A stretch of DNA of 64,000 bases, from the NCBI GenBank assembly GCA_027924585.1, contig BSBM01001666.1, positions 620,001-684,000 of the forward strand, given 5' to 3'. Shown here one piece after another: positions 34,271 through 46,201 of this stretch; within the stretch, counting starts at the first letter, position 1; the number at the start of each line of letters is the position of its first letter. A program made the translations under genes and the position numbers. The notes beneath the pieces are model-generated. The model ran no database searches. It worked only from the letters and a program-made list of their open reading frames with translations, and was not told the origin of the DNA. This DNA is from Larix kaempferi (Eukaryota > Streptophyta > Pinopsida > Pinales > Pinaceae).

Positions 34271-35695
34271 AAAGCGAAATTGAATTTTATTTCAGCGATC
34301 AGTACATATACAAAAGATTTAGAAAATCAGATACTTGAAGGGAGTGAAACGGATGAAGAATACAGAAAATTACAAGAAAAGACAGCAAATAGCAATTCTG
34401 AAAATTCTATGGCAGATTACAATTTAAAGGAAAATGGACTATTATTATACAAAAACAAATTGTATGTACCTAACATACCAGAAGTAAAAATTCTGATTTT
34501 AAATGAGATGCACAAAAGCTATTACTTTGGTCATCCAGGTTATCAGAAAAACCATCACTATGTTACGGAAATAGTACTATTGACTTAGAATGAAGGATGA
34601 AGTGGCAGAGTACATAGCTAAGTGTTTGGACTGTCAAAAAGTGAAAGTTGAACATCAACATCTGGCTGGACTGTTGCAGCCATTGCCTATACCTAGATGG
34701 AAATGAGAAGTTATAAGCATAAATTTTATTATCAGACTTTCCAAAAATCAGAAACAAAATGACTCTATCATGGTGATAGAAATAAACTCAGCAAGGCAGC
34801 ACACTTTATACCTGTCAAGACTACTCATAAGGCTCGAAACATTGCAGAAATCTTCATCAAGCAGATTTTTCGATTACATGGGATACCAAAAGTGATAATT
34901 TCAGACCGTGATTCTAAGTTTACTGGAAACTTCTGGAGGTCTTTGTTTAAAGGGTTGAATACAACCTCAAACTTCAGTACAACATTTCATCCACAAACGG
35001 ATGGCCAGACAAAAAGAGTGAATCAAGTATTGGAAGACTTGCTTAAGATGTATGTTAAGGATCAACCTGGTAAGTGGGAAAACTACTTGCATTTAGCAGA
35101 ATTTGCATATAATAACCATTATTATGCATCAGCCTGGCTTAGCCCTTTTGAAATTCTTTATGGTAGGAAATGTGATACACTTATTTCTTGGAATGACCCA
35201 GTAAATAGAGTTATTTTAGGACCTGAATTGTTGCAGGAATTAGAACTAATTGTGAAACAAGTACAAAGAAATCTTAAAGCTACCCAAGATGAGCAAAAGA
35301 GTCAAGCAGATATTAGAAGGACTCATAAAGAGTTCGAGGTTGGTGAACATGTTTTTCTTAAGGTAAGACCGAAAAATAATTCATTGAAATTGGGAAGTTG
35401 TGCCAAGTTGGCACCCAGGTATTGTGGTCCTTTCGAAATTTTGTAAAGGGTTGGACCAGTGGCATACCAACTGGCTTTGCCACCAAATTTAAAGATACAT
35501 AATTTTATTCATATATCATTTTTAAAGAAGTATGTACACAATGCTACTCATGTTGTAAATTTTAATGATGTACAGGTGGGACAAGACGGTGATTTTCAGG
35601 TGGAACCGAACTGTATCCTCGAAAGGAGGGAAACTCTACTTCAAAATCGCCCCATTGGGAAGGTAAAGGTGCAATGGAAGCACCTTAGCCCATAA
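34271..35695 (+). pseudogene. Family-B integrase and C-terminal tail
   Basis: The zinc-binding region (LYVPNIPEVKILILNEMHKS, GHPGYQK) runs out of frame near 34560. CLDCQ and AGLLQPLPIP follow in another frame. The core carries KVIISDRDSKFTGNFWRSLF with the second catalytic Asp, but the third acidic position reads HPQTDGQTKRVNQ: Glu replaced by Lys. The tail (VGEHVFLKVRPKNNSLKLG, KLAPRYCGPFEIL) meets one stop at 35446, then continues with VAYQLALPPNLKIHNFIHIS and ends KVKVQWKHLSP. This copy could not integrate. Confidence 0.88.
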
Positions 35696-35797
35696 GAGGC
35701 AACCTAGGAGTTAGAGAGTAGTATGCAGGCAACATACATAACTCTGTTTCAAGAACACTCAAAGAGTGATTAAACAACATCGAGGACGATGTTGAGA

Positions 35798-35809
35798 CCT
35801 AAGGGGGGG
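35798..35809 (+). other. Family-B polypurine tract
   Basis: CCTAAGGGGGGG immediately before the LTR start TGTATGTCACC. Confidence 0.8.
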
Positions 35810-36578
35810 TGTATGTCACCTACACAAATTCTGAGATTATTATTTTATTTGCAAAATACTTTATGATTAAATTATAATTACAAAGTTTTGTAATTATGAC
35901 CAAGTTTGATCAAGGATGATTGTAATTACTGATTATTATTATTTAATAAATTAAAATAGGAGACAAAAACCCAAAGGAACTGTTAAATGAGTGTTCACTG
36001 ACCCACTAGGAGGAATGGAAGCTTTTAGAAGGCATGGGACAGATGGCAGCATTTGCACTCCACCACTAGCTGTTGGTTATATGACAACTAACCCTAAATT
36101 TGTGGCATTATCCCCCAGGTGGGTGGAAGAGAGTAGGCATCTCATTAATGACCAATTAACCACTAAAAGGCCTAAGCAGCCTAGATAAGAAAATTTGAAT
36201 TGAGCAGGCAGCTCCTACAATATTTTCTGCAGAAATATTCCTCAAGTGCATCAGGTGATTACTGAGAGATTTGAATAATGAGGCTATGTGAGAGTGCAAC
36301 TGTGAGTCTGCTAGTTATACTGAAAAGGAAAACTAGAGGTGCTGGTGCAGGTCTCTTTGACTGCTAAGTCTTTATGACTGGAAAATCTATATTCTACTGC
36401 AAGTTGATGTACTAAGGCTTTTACAGAATCTTCCTCCTGGTGGTTCAGTGAACAGGCTCGAGGGTCCTAAGGCAAGTAACTTGGCTGTCTTAAGGAATAG
36501 GTAGGATGGAACAGGTTCATTGGGTTGTTTGTTTCTCCTACAGTCAACCAGGTTTTACTGTTCTTACTTTTGTTTACA
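35810..36578 (+). repeat. Family-B 3' LTR (right end uncertain)
   Basis: Left end set by the polypurine tract. The right end at CTTTTGTTTACA is a guess from a plausible CA terminus; no second LTR of this family is present. Confidence 0.5.
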
Positions 36579-37142
36579 GTTAAATGTTTCTGCATAATAG
36601 AATTATTAAATTACAGTCATATAGAAGAATTTATTTTATTTTATGATCTAAGTATGATTCTGAATGAAAAAGCTTTATGAAATGATTAAATCGATAACCA
36701 TCTCTATATTTTTGCCCATGTTGTTTTCTGCATCGTACTCCAGTATAGAGAAGTAAATTAAAAAAGATGAGTGATAGGCATAATGTCATTGATTGAAAAG
36801 ATGAATACAGTAGTGTTCTTGTTAAATTCTGTCATATGTTTAAAAGCAGGATATATTATAGTATAGTATAAACAGCTGCATAGCATTCATCTAGTTCTTA
36901 AATAAAAGACAAACACATTTTGTTTCTGCACAGATTTATACTTTTCTTTTCAACCCTATTTATTTCAGATAGTAATCACATTCATTTCAATATCATAAAT
37001 TTCATATTTTCAAGTATTTATATTCTAAGAAATATAGCAGCTGCAAAACTATGTTCTGTACAGGATTGTTATAAGCACACACATATTATTTATTTACAAA
37101 CTATTACATATGATTTCAACTATGAAATACAATTACTGTCAC
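36579..37142. other. Spacer or further LTR sequence
   Basis: AT-rich, nothing recognised. Confidence 0.4.
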
Positions 37143-39448
37143 TGTAAAAATCAAAACCCTAAGATATCACATACCCTAGATTTTGATTACACTGATCATA
37201 ATTTTCTCCTGAAGCCAATCATGGCAAACTTAGACATTTATTTCTAAAGGTTATAACAGTTATAAATTTCCAACCCTAACTGACACTTTATATAACCATA
37301 CCATCTTTTAAACATATTGAGACTACTACAATACAATAAGCTTCTTTTCGTAGACAGTGCGATTCTCGTATCATTATCTAACAATAACTTACAACCCTAA
37401 CTAGTAATGTACACAGTGATGAAACCAATTCATACACAGGTTGAGGTCCGGTCTCAGATACAAAGGCTAAGTACAAGTAAGATTGCCAACGAAAACTACA
37501 GGTAGAGTTTCATTCCTTTAAACAAAATCGAACGATGTGGCATAGCCATTTCGAAACCGTATAACAGCCGAACCTTATCTCATCACTTTTCCAAAACATA
37601 AATATCAACAACGATAACGAAATACAGGAAACAACTATCTACAGTTATGCAAACCATAACTCTAAGCTGAAAACAACTATCGTTGTTCAACCCATATTAA
37701 CAATTATTTACACAAATTCTCAACCATTACTTGGAACACAACGTTTCATTGCAAAAATGGGCCCTATTTATAAGTGCAAGAGAACCCTTTGTTCTTGTTT
37801 TCCCATTCAAAATTTATAATAGAGTTTACATTATGGACCTGTCAAGGTTCCAAGGTTCCAACAGTACATAGGGTCTATCCCTTATCAACCAAAAATATTA
37901 AAACAAGGTCTAGGTTCCACAAAACTACACAGGGTTTTACCCTTAACAAACAACAAAACAAATACAGGTTCAAAATTCTCTTTCAACGATCAAGATCTTG
38001 TGAGATCGACGAGTGTGATGGTTCCAACCAGATACGTTGAGAGTCGGGCAACCATCACATTAATACCTCATTAATGGTAACAACCACGACGATGCCAACA
38101 TCACATACCAAGGGACAACACCATGTACAGCTCGGAGGAAAATCGATATGTTAACCATGCACAACTAGGATTCATAGTTGTATCATCAACCAAGTTTCAC
38201 CTGGGTGGATTACGTGGTTTGACAGCAGCACTTTCTACTATGGAGTTTGGTCATAACAATTAATACATGGATGGGACACCGTCAACCTGCCAGTTCATAC
38301 CAACTGTAAATTTAATACCCGTCCAATCCTTACAACTGACGATATTGTTTGCATAGGGTAATATTATATAATGTGAAAGTTTAGCTAGGGTTGCATATTG
38401 TGGATCATATCATTGCATTAGTAGATTCTTAAGTACACAATTATATATAGTTCAAAGATTGTTTAGGCATCATAACGTTTATATTTTATGCCAAAGTATT
38501 ATTGTGGATGCATAGTCACTATAGAATATTTCTATTTCATTGCTATAGTTTTTGTATAAAAATAGGATGATGTTTTATATATATATAATGTTATCTATTT
38601 GATAAATGAAGACTTTAGATAGAGTCTAAGTTATGTTAAAACATTATATAATGCTAGTTCATAGCATAAGCACCATTTCACAATATGTAATTCCTATATT
38701 AGCTATGTATTGAAATCAATGGATAGTTCAGTAGTATAAACGTTACTTCTACAAGTTCTCTAAAAGAATTACCATTGGACATTGGTTTCATTGATTTTGA
38801 TATTAATGACAATAGACTTATGAAAATAAACATAGTATTATAAAAACAAATAGACAATGTAAATGTATACCATTGTGGAGTTTGTAAGTCAATACATAAA
38901 CTAGAATTGGGACCAAATACTCATACCTCCAGTATTTTGTTTTGCAAGCAAGTACTTAGCATTTTAATATTACATTGACGGTGAATTGAAAGACACTTGT
39001 ACTCTTAACACATGTTGTCGTAGAAATTCTTACCTACGGTCTGCACATGGAAACAGGATTCAAATGCCTTATCTAAACGTAGCTAAGTACACCCCAGGAT
39101 ATCTCATAAGACCCCTTCATCATCATACAAACAAACTGTCAGCACATCATAAAGAACATTATAATAATACAAACCTATGTACAGTATGCAATCGCACTTA
39201 GAATTTAAGCAGATTTGTAAATTGTATTCTTGTGCATAATCATAAAATATCTTTCGTTAAGGAGATTAGCATCCATTTAAATCTCAAATAGAAATTACAA
39301 CTACGTCATATTTTATTTTGGGAAATATGCGTGTCATCGTTATTAATTATGCTAGTTAAGAATTTTAATTATTTTCCATATTAACAACTTCGATAATTAT
39401 TGCTATTTTAAAAAAAATTAAATTTTGGTATTTTTATGGGATGTTACA
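37143..39448 (-). repeat. Probable long LTR on minus (solo or 3')
   Basis: On minus it starts TGTAACATCCCATAAAAATACC, a start common in plant gypsy LTRs, and carries a TATA box (CACTTATAAATAGGGCCC) at about 37757-37775, followed by typical leader-like sequence. The inner end is placed at GGGTTTTGATTTTTACA by analogy with other LTR ends; flanks do not show a clear target duplication. No primer site or internal domain adjoins either side. Confidence 0.45.
37756..37776 (-). promoter_or_regulatory. TATA box of the minus LTR
   Basis: CACTTATAAATAGGGCCCA on minus, a strong plant-type TATA match inside the LTR-like region. Confidence 0.5.
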
Positions 39449-40984
39449 GGTAAAAATTATTTAAACATGTAAATGGCAGCACTTTAGCAGGGGGTTAAGC
39501 ATTGAAAATGTTGTTTTCTATAAACATCGATTCTTTGAAGTGAATACACGACGAGCATTACATGTGATTATTCTTGTGAAAAGTTGTGGGTTTTTTCATA
39601 CAAGACACTGACGTTTTCCTTGCAAGGTGGCTAAATTTGTGGTTTCCTTTTGCTGATTTTTCATTCACAGATTTTGTAGAATCTCCTTCATGGATGGCCA
39701 CGAACTGTGACAGGAAGAGGAATGGCTGTAGAACGGGAAGAGGAATGGCTGTAGAATTCCCATTGCATTCAACAGCTTTGTAAAACAAAAAAATTATCTC
39801 TAGCATATAGTATATTATATATAACTCCTTTTAAAACCTATTTTAAGTCAACTAAATTTGATCTGAGCCATGTTTGCTTGAGGAAAAAAGACAGGGATTG
39901 TGACCCTTGGCTTTGTTGTGTGCATGTGAATAAAAATCTCAACGTAAGAAGTCTTTTTTTGTGGTCACCTTTCAACAAAGAGTCATATGATATATGGGTA
40001 AGGAAGAAAGATAAATTTTAAGAATGACCACCTTTCAACAAAGAGTCATATGATCTATGGTTAAGGAAGAAAGAGAAAATTTAAGAATGACCACAGATGA
40101 CCAAGAGAAAATTTAAGAATGTCCCCAGATGACCAAATTAGATCAGTCAATGTGACTCCAAATTGCATTCAACATAATATAAAAGAACTACCCTAGGGAC
40201 TAAAAAGGTGAGATTTCATCATATCAAACCTCTCAACATCAGTTTTGGTACAATTTTTCAAAAAAGTCATAAGCTCCTTGGCTACAAAGTTCTTGTAGTC
40301 CCAACCACATCCATGGGCCACAAGTTGACAAGCAAGAAATTAGGGATTCACAACCTTAAGTTTCTTCTAGGTTTCTAATTCTTTGATGCTTTTAGAGAAC
40401 TTGGATCTACAAGTGGCATCTATTTTCTGATATTTATGCATTGCACATAGATTATTATATGATTTTAGGTTATTATGCATGCAAATCCAAGAAGTCTATG
40501 CATTTGTATGATGTCTTTTGAGAGGTCAAGAGAACATTAAAATGTACGTGTCAGAAAGAAGACACTTCCAGTTACAAATCTCTAACTATACATCATTAAC
40601 AATCTTATAAAACAAAATACACATGTTCAATCTAAATCCCATCAAAATACAAAAATAGTAGCATCATTATTAGTACATGAATTATATGATGTCTCTGTAA
40701 ATTTCCTTAAAATAAAACTAGGGCTAGAAGCATGCAAACTAATTACTACCAACAACCACACATGGATTTCTTCACTATGCAGCGGAACAATAAATACTGA
40801 AAGAAATATAGCAGCAATCATATAAATAGAGACAACTCAGTCTTTTTGGGTATAACCCCCGGACAAAACCCAAGATGGGAAATCCAATGCAGCAGTATGA
40901 GATATTTATTTTATTCAGAAAATATGGAGCAATACAATTCATATTTGGATCATGCCAAATTGGAAAAAATCGTACCACAGAAAA
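39449..40984. other. Spacer with a 62-65-bp tandem duplication
   Basis: GACCACCTTTCAACAAAGAG...GTTAAGGAAGAAAGAGAAAA-type units repeat at about 39961-40025 and 40026-40090, with a partial third copy to about 40135. The rest shows no gene. Confidence 0.6.
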
Positions 40985-40999
40985 ACAACGAGAAAAACC

Positions 41000-41582
41000 T
41001 GTAAGTGGGGGAAGGTGACCTTGGGTTCCAAATCCCTAATGGAGGGAGGATTCGAAGCTTTGTTCTAACAAACGTTTCCTGTCGCTCCAGAGGAGAAGTT
41101 AAGGAAAAATTTCACCTGTTATCTTTCGACTTCAACAGGCCCCGTTGCGGGCACTCTATACATCTCCACTGTGAAGGTATCCTTCTGCAGCGATAGCCCC
41201 TTGTCTTTCACCACTCCCTCCGAAGAGTTGTCCTGGAATTACTACAGGGTCAGTTCTAGTTGCATTCTTGAATCCTTTCTTTTCTATGTAAATTGATGCA
41301 AATTAACTGAAACAGTGACAATATTAAATGTAGGTTGCGATACCGTTGGTGAATCTGAAGGGTGTGAACCCGTCTGCGAACAAAGAGAATCTTGTTGAAA
41401 AGTAGATTCAGATTGTTACAGTGGATAGTCTCGAATTTTGGTTCATGGGATTCATTAACTACGAAAAATCCCGGTACAATATGCAAAAATCCGTCGCTCA
41501 ACTCCAGCCCGCTCAGGTTCCAACTCATGAACATCATCTAGGACCTTCATCTTTCAACACCACATCTGCCCACGTGTATTAA
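41000..41582 (+). pseudogene. GEM-like GRAM-domain protein, 3' exons with two stops
   Basis: Exon A (about 41000-41248) encodes EGGFEALF, a TAA stop (41066-41068), then QTFPVAPEEKLRKNFTCYLS and GPVAGTLYISTVKVSFCSDS; an intron of 85 bp (41249-41333, GT...TAG) sits between TACAGG and GTTGCG. Exon B continues VAIPLVNLKGVNPSANKENL, a TAG stop (41403-41405), then IQIVTVDSLEFWFMGFINYE and ends at TAA 41580-41582. This is the GRAM domain and tail of plant GLABRA2-expression-modulator-like proteins, which bind membrane lipids or partner proteins in stress and epidermal signalling. Both stops replace residues that are Lys and Tyr in relatives. Correct splice signals around the intron mean this came from genomic DNA, not a retrocopy. 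The N-terminal exon is not visible. Confidence 0.82.
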
Positions 41583-41700
41583 CTTAATGGAGCTAGGTGT
41601 CGTTGTTATATGTATTACATCATCTAGAACCGTCAACTTTCAACTCCACATCTTCCCACGTGTATTATCTTAATGAAGTCATTGTCCCTGTTCATATGTA
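41530..41700. repeat. 86-bp duplication overlapping the GEM-like 3' end, with G-boxes
   Basis: CATCATCTAGRACC, CAACWCCACATCT and CCCACGTGTATTA occur at 41532 onward and again at 41618 onward. Each copy carries a CACGTG G-box core, but here the first lies in the last codons of the GEM-like frame, so a regulatory role is doubtful. Confidence 0.75.
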
Positions 41701-43338
41701 TTCTGTGTTGCAATAATACAGGAGCTCTAATCTTTATCAAAGCTCTGATGATTGACCAGTCAAAATCCGAAGGGCCCGAGCATGTATTTTCTACCGGTGA
41801 ACCTTCATTGTAGTATTTTTTTATACCTACTTGTGGGATTTGTCACATTTTGACAAATATTTCCCTCATCTGATTCTTTTTATATCTATAAACATTATAT
41901 CAAGCCCCAGTTTATGGTATGTAAAAATATAATCCCAAACCTGTCTTTTACTAAAATCATTAACCATCAACCATTATATTTGTTCTATTTTATGGCAAAC
42001 TATTGTTGCTATTACATACCAGCACATGATCTTGAATGCATTTGATGGATTTTGTAGATGAAAATTAATCATATCTTTATTTTTCTTATAGTTTGCAGAG
42101 ATGAAGATTATGAATAATAATTCAGGCTAACATTAGGATGAGTCCACGAGTGGAGCATCATAACATATAAGAATACTTTCTCTCTATACAACTCATCACT
42201 TCCAAAGTCACAATCAGTGTTGCGCTTCATTCACCTCAAGATATAATAGTAAAACTTAGAATAGTGACATCTAAGCATTATTTTTCTGGGATTGAAATCC
42301 AACTTAGTTTTGATTTGTAGGGAACTTAGTACGCAATTCATATCTTACCTAATGACGTCTCAAAAATGTGCTCAAAGTAATAGACACATTGAACAAAATG
42401 AACTGCCTTAACAGCTCTACCTTACTCTACATTCGGTTGCAATCATTGCCTTATGTGATAGTAAAGCATTCTCTTCTGGTAAAGCATAAGGCCACCAAAT
42501 TCACTATTCAATCATATGTCTAACTTGATTTCTCTTCTAAAAAAATCATAAAAATCCTGCGAAAAAGTATTTTGTGTCCATTTGTAATCCTGTGGAAAAG
42601 TATTCAAATCTGACCATTTTCACAAGAATGATTCCAGGCCAATACTAAGCAATTCTTGTATCAGTTGTTCTTCCGACTATATATCATAACACGGAATCAA
42701 ACTGCACTCAATTCCGATCAATATAATTTATCAAGTCACTAATATATGTTTTCACAGTGACCATTTCTTTTTAGCAGAAATATTCTTGTATTTCTCAGTT
42801 TCATTCCTAGAATCAATAATTAAGATCTATATTATGATTGACATAGTGTTGTGGAAAATCTCATGATTGGACCTAAATTCACAACAAAGTTACCATGTGG
42901 AAAAAGATTTCCCATAATTATGACCAGAATATCCATCCACATAGTCTCAAAACTTTAGTGGAATCTCCTTATCCAACCAGATATTTATCTTTCTGAATTC
43001 TTCGTTGTTGCATGATTTAGCATTAACAATATTTACATCAATCTTTGAATTACGTTGTCCAGATTGAAACTTTAAGCACATAATTAGTCTTCATAAGAGA
43101 TGTTTCTTTGTAGTTACTTCTTTATAATTTTGAGTACTCTTTCAAAAAAATGTGCTTTATACATTTCGATTTATCTTTGAATTTTATTTGACTTTGAATA
43201 ATATATGGGAAAAAGCTACAAATAATACGGTCCCGTAGTTTATGATAGGATTATTTATATCATGGAATATATATATGAAATATTTGACTCTTATTGATTG
43301 AAAAAGAGTAGAGAATACATTTCCAATTCAATTTCCAG
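41701..43338. other. Spacer or intron-like sequence
   Basis: T-rich, no coding motif recognised. Confidence 0.4.
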
Positions 43339-43471
43339 AGTTCCTTCCTTGGAGGATCTTCATATATCCTTGGAATTTTTCTTCGATCGGTACAAATGGA
43401 TGCAGGATAATCCGCATGTCAAAGTAAGGAAAAATGCGGAGACATTGCTACAATCAATGGAGCTCTCTTAA
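43339..43471 (+). other. Possible terminal exon, family unrecognised
   Basis: A pyrimidine-rich tract ending TTTCCAG at 43338 is followed by 43 open codons and TAA at 43469-43471. The peptide has natural composition: VPSLEDLHISLEFFFDRYKW, then HVKVRKNAETLLQSMELS. I cannot name the family, and no preceding exon is identified. Confidence 0.28.
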
Positions 43472-44521
43472 CTCCGTTCTATATGTAAGTACTTCTCTTT
43501 TTTCTCTATTCCGTTTGTCTATACTTCCTTTCAAGCTCTCTTTGAATTCTTCAATCTTATTCTACTCCTCAACAAACTACAAATTATTTCCCTTTGCATT
43601 TTGTAATAAATCTCCATCTTCTATATAGCCTTTTTGTAAAACATATATGCAATCACAACCATTGTAAATACCAGTTTTACTCTCATATTTTGACATTCGA
43701 GAATACATTCTAATGGTTACAAAAAAAAAGATTATGATTTTAATTCCATATGTCTTCTTTATATGGGCCTTCTGCATCTACTTGCTTCACTTTCAAATAC
43801 GGCGTTCTTTTATTGCACCCCAAGATGCAATTGCTAGTTAATTATGTTTGTGAATCAACAAATAAGTTAGATTGGATTGTACATATTCGATATAGTTGGT
43901 TGGCTTTTCAACGGACCGCCCAGTTTTTTGTTTTTTTTGTTATTGCCATCCGTTTACTTGGTTGGGTATCCTGTAATTCCACATGGAAATGCATGCCTGA
44001 CAAGCTCTCCACTTGTTTAAACATATTCTTGAATTCTTCATCATTTCCCTTTCCCTCCTCTCATTGCTTACTGAAACATGCAATTTAATCATGTGAATTT
44101 TAATATGAATATTTGTCTAGATATTTTATAATCAGGTAATACATGTGTAGAGTTTTGGATTTTTAAATTTTATTTTTCTCCCATAAAGGTCCATGGGCTC
44201 CAGCCTAGTGTGGGGTAATCTCTTAGGTGCTCTACTCTTGGTCTATGAGCCTTTACTTGGTGTTAATATCCGATCGTGGCATAAGATCTCGACTTGGTGT
44301 TTTATTCAAGGAAACTGGGTTATATTGATAATATAACCCCTCATTCAATAGCATTAAATATCTATGTTGTCTATTTGTTATCTATTATAGGTGGTATGCA
44401 CAGAAATTTAACCATACATATATTTTCTTTCTTTTTGAGGTGGTTTTATCTTTCATTTTAGCTACTACAATTGCCACGGTTTCAATTTCTGGGTTTGAAT
44501 CCAGTCTCATGGTCTGTGGAA
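43472..44521. other. Region upstream of RPT5 start
   Basis: Includes a 112-codon ATG frame at 43750-44088 with no recognised motif. Sequence immediately before the RPT5 ATG could be its promoter and 5' leader, but no TATA box or other element stands out. Confidence 0.35.
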
Positions 44522-44846
44522 ATGGCCACGACAATGAGCAAAGACAATATTTTCGACGACGAGGACGAGCTTGCTTCAATAACAACAGAAGATCTTACCA
44601 GAGGAGCTTGCATGCTTGAGAGCGAAAATCGAGTTCTCAAGGTACCCCTCACAATCCCCAAATATCTTCTTTCACAAAAAATTGTATAATTTAACCTTAT
44701 TTTGTTATTATTTCCATTGTGATTTGTAGGACGAAGTGCAGAGGAAAAATCTAGAGTTAGATACCACGAAAGAGACGATAAAGGATAACCAAGAGAAAAT
44801 CAAACTGAACAAGCAACTTCCTTATTTGGTCGGCAATATCGTCGAG
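44522..44846 (+). CDS. RPT5: 26S proteasome ATPase subunit RPT5, exons 1-2 only
   Basis: Exon 1 (44522-44641, 40 codons) starts [20 protein letters not shown] and ends ESENRVLK at a GTACCC donor. Exon 2 (44730-44846, 39 codons) follows a TTTGTAG acceptor, starts [15 protein letters not shown], contains [20 protein letters not shown] and ends at a GTATGT donor. The 88-bp intron is phase 0. The 79 residues match the N-terminal coiled-coil segment of plant RPT5 (regulatory particle subunit 6A), which helps form the ATPase ring that unfolds substrates for the 20S core. Both exons are open with good splice sites. The OB-like and AAA-ATPase exons (Walker A and B) are not found downstream before the next element at 48 kb, so this is either a gene with a very long intron or, more likely, a 5' fragment. 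Confidence 0.85.
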
Positions 44847-45451
44847 GTATGTTGGGTTTCTACACACCTTTACTTATATTTTTGTAAAATTATACTTTCT
44901 CCTTTATCTTCATTCCTTTCATGTACCGAAAGCTGGTAAACGGAACCATAGTGTGTAAGCCAAGATCTAGTTGAAATTCAAAGGGTGTTTTAATTTTCCT
45001 TCTAAACTGAATTGTGTCATTTTGGCTCAATTCTCGGATTCGCCATAGGAATCCCTTTTTATAAACATTATATTTTGCAGGCCAAGTGGCTCAATGGCTT
45101 GTTGTGTAAAACCCCAATTTTTTAACTTCTTAATTTTAGGTTAATAGACTCAGGTCTATTGTTTAGTAACGTTCAATTGTAAAGTGTTTGGCTCCCGAAC
45201 TCGATGTGTAATTCTTATTTTTATTTTTAGGTTGATTTCTTACGGACAGTACAAAAAGCTTTTAACTCTAAAATTTTGACTTGATTGGCCCATTATTGCA
45301 TGCATAGAAACTTCTCGAATTTATATAAAATTATCGTGCTGACTAGTTTGATTAATCCTAAAGTTTTTCGTTGCAGCCATTTGCTTTTCTACAATTTTAT
45401 AATTACAACTGTGAGTTTGTTGTTATTTACTTTTATTCTTCGAGTTGTTCC

Positions 45452-45590
45452 CAGGATTATATAAAAGTATTTCCTATTTTGTTGTTTTATATTTAATACC
45501 ATATCAAAGACCTCTTATATCAGGATTATATAAAGGTACTTCCTATTTTGTTGTTTTACATTTAATACCATATAAAAGACCTCTTATATC
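45452..45590. repeat. Two tandem copies of a 69-bp unit
   Basis: CAGGATTATATAAA, TTCCTATTTTGTTGTTTTA, AATACCATAT and AGACCTCTTATATCA recur with a 69-bp period. Confidence 0.9.
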
Positions 45591-46180
45591 ATATTAAAGG
45601 ATGAGATCAAGCAATCAATCAATCAATGATACAAAGGCTTGTGAAATGCCACTAAAATGACTCACCCAGCTATATTATAAAGCAATTATTCTTCGATTTG
45701 ACTTTACACTTTCGGACTCAGAACATTACCTTACACTCACTCACTCAGAACAATGCTACCTTACACAGACCTTACACTTTAATACTTTACACTTCCAGGA
45801 TACTTTGTTTGGCTGGTGAAATAATTGGTCTGACTGAATTTAAAATGCCCCTCGTTTTACAATGGACATACCGTTTTTAATTTGGACATGTTCCCTTGCC
45901 CATTAACATTATATTTCCATATTTTTTTGAAAAAAAAATGAGATCATTGTTAATAGGGACTTCGTTATTGGTAAACAGGGAGTGTTGTTATTCTCTCTGC
46001 CAAGATTCAAATCTGTTCAAATCCTTGTGAAGCAGTGATGGTGCTCCTTGCATGACCGGAAACATTCACTGCCCAGAGAAGAAAACTATTTTTCTTTTTT
46101 TTGTGTTTGTTTATTATGGAGCTTTTTATAAGCAAAAACTGCTAGCAAAATATTATATTTATATTTTGTATTTTCTTTCT

Positions 46181-46201
46181 TTATATATATATATATATAT
46201 A
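46181..46201. repeat. (AT)n microsatellite
   Basis: Uninterrupted alternating AT tract. Confidence 0.9.

Larger units (their letters stand above)
33681..36578 (+). mobile_element. Gypsy family B, 5'-truncated
   Basis: The 3' half of a second Ty3/gypsy family on plus: RNase H, integrase, C-terminal chromodomain-like tail, polypurine tract (CCTAAGGGGGGG) and 3' LTR beginning TGTATGTCACC at 35810. Reverse transcriptase and everything upstream are missing at the join with family A. Several frameshifts and stops make the copy inactive. The right edge is uncertain. Confidence 0.85.

Noticed and set aside
41570-41690. CACGTG G-boxes as promoter elements
   Set aside because: The first lies within the last codons of the GEM-like frame and the second in its downstream duplicate, so a promoter role is not supported.
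43750-44088. 112-codon ATG frame upstream of RPT5
   Set aside because: No motif, no signal or domain, and composition like T-rich spacer; kept only as a note.
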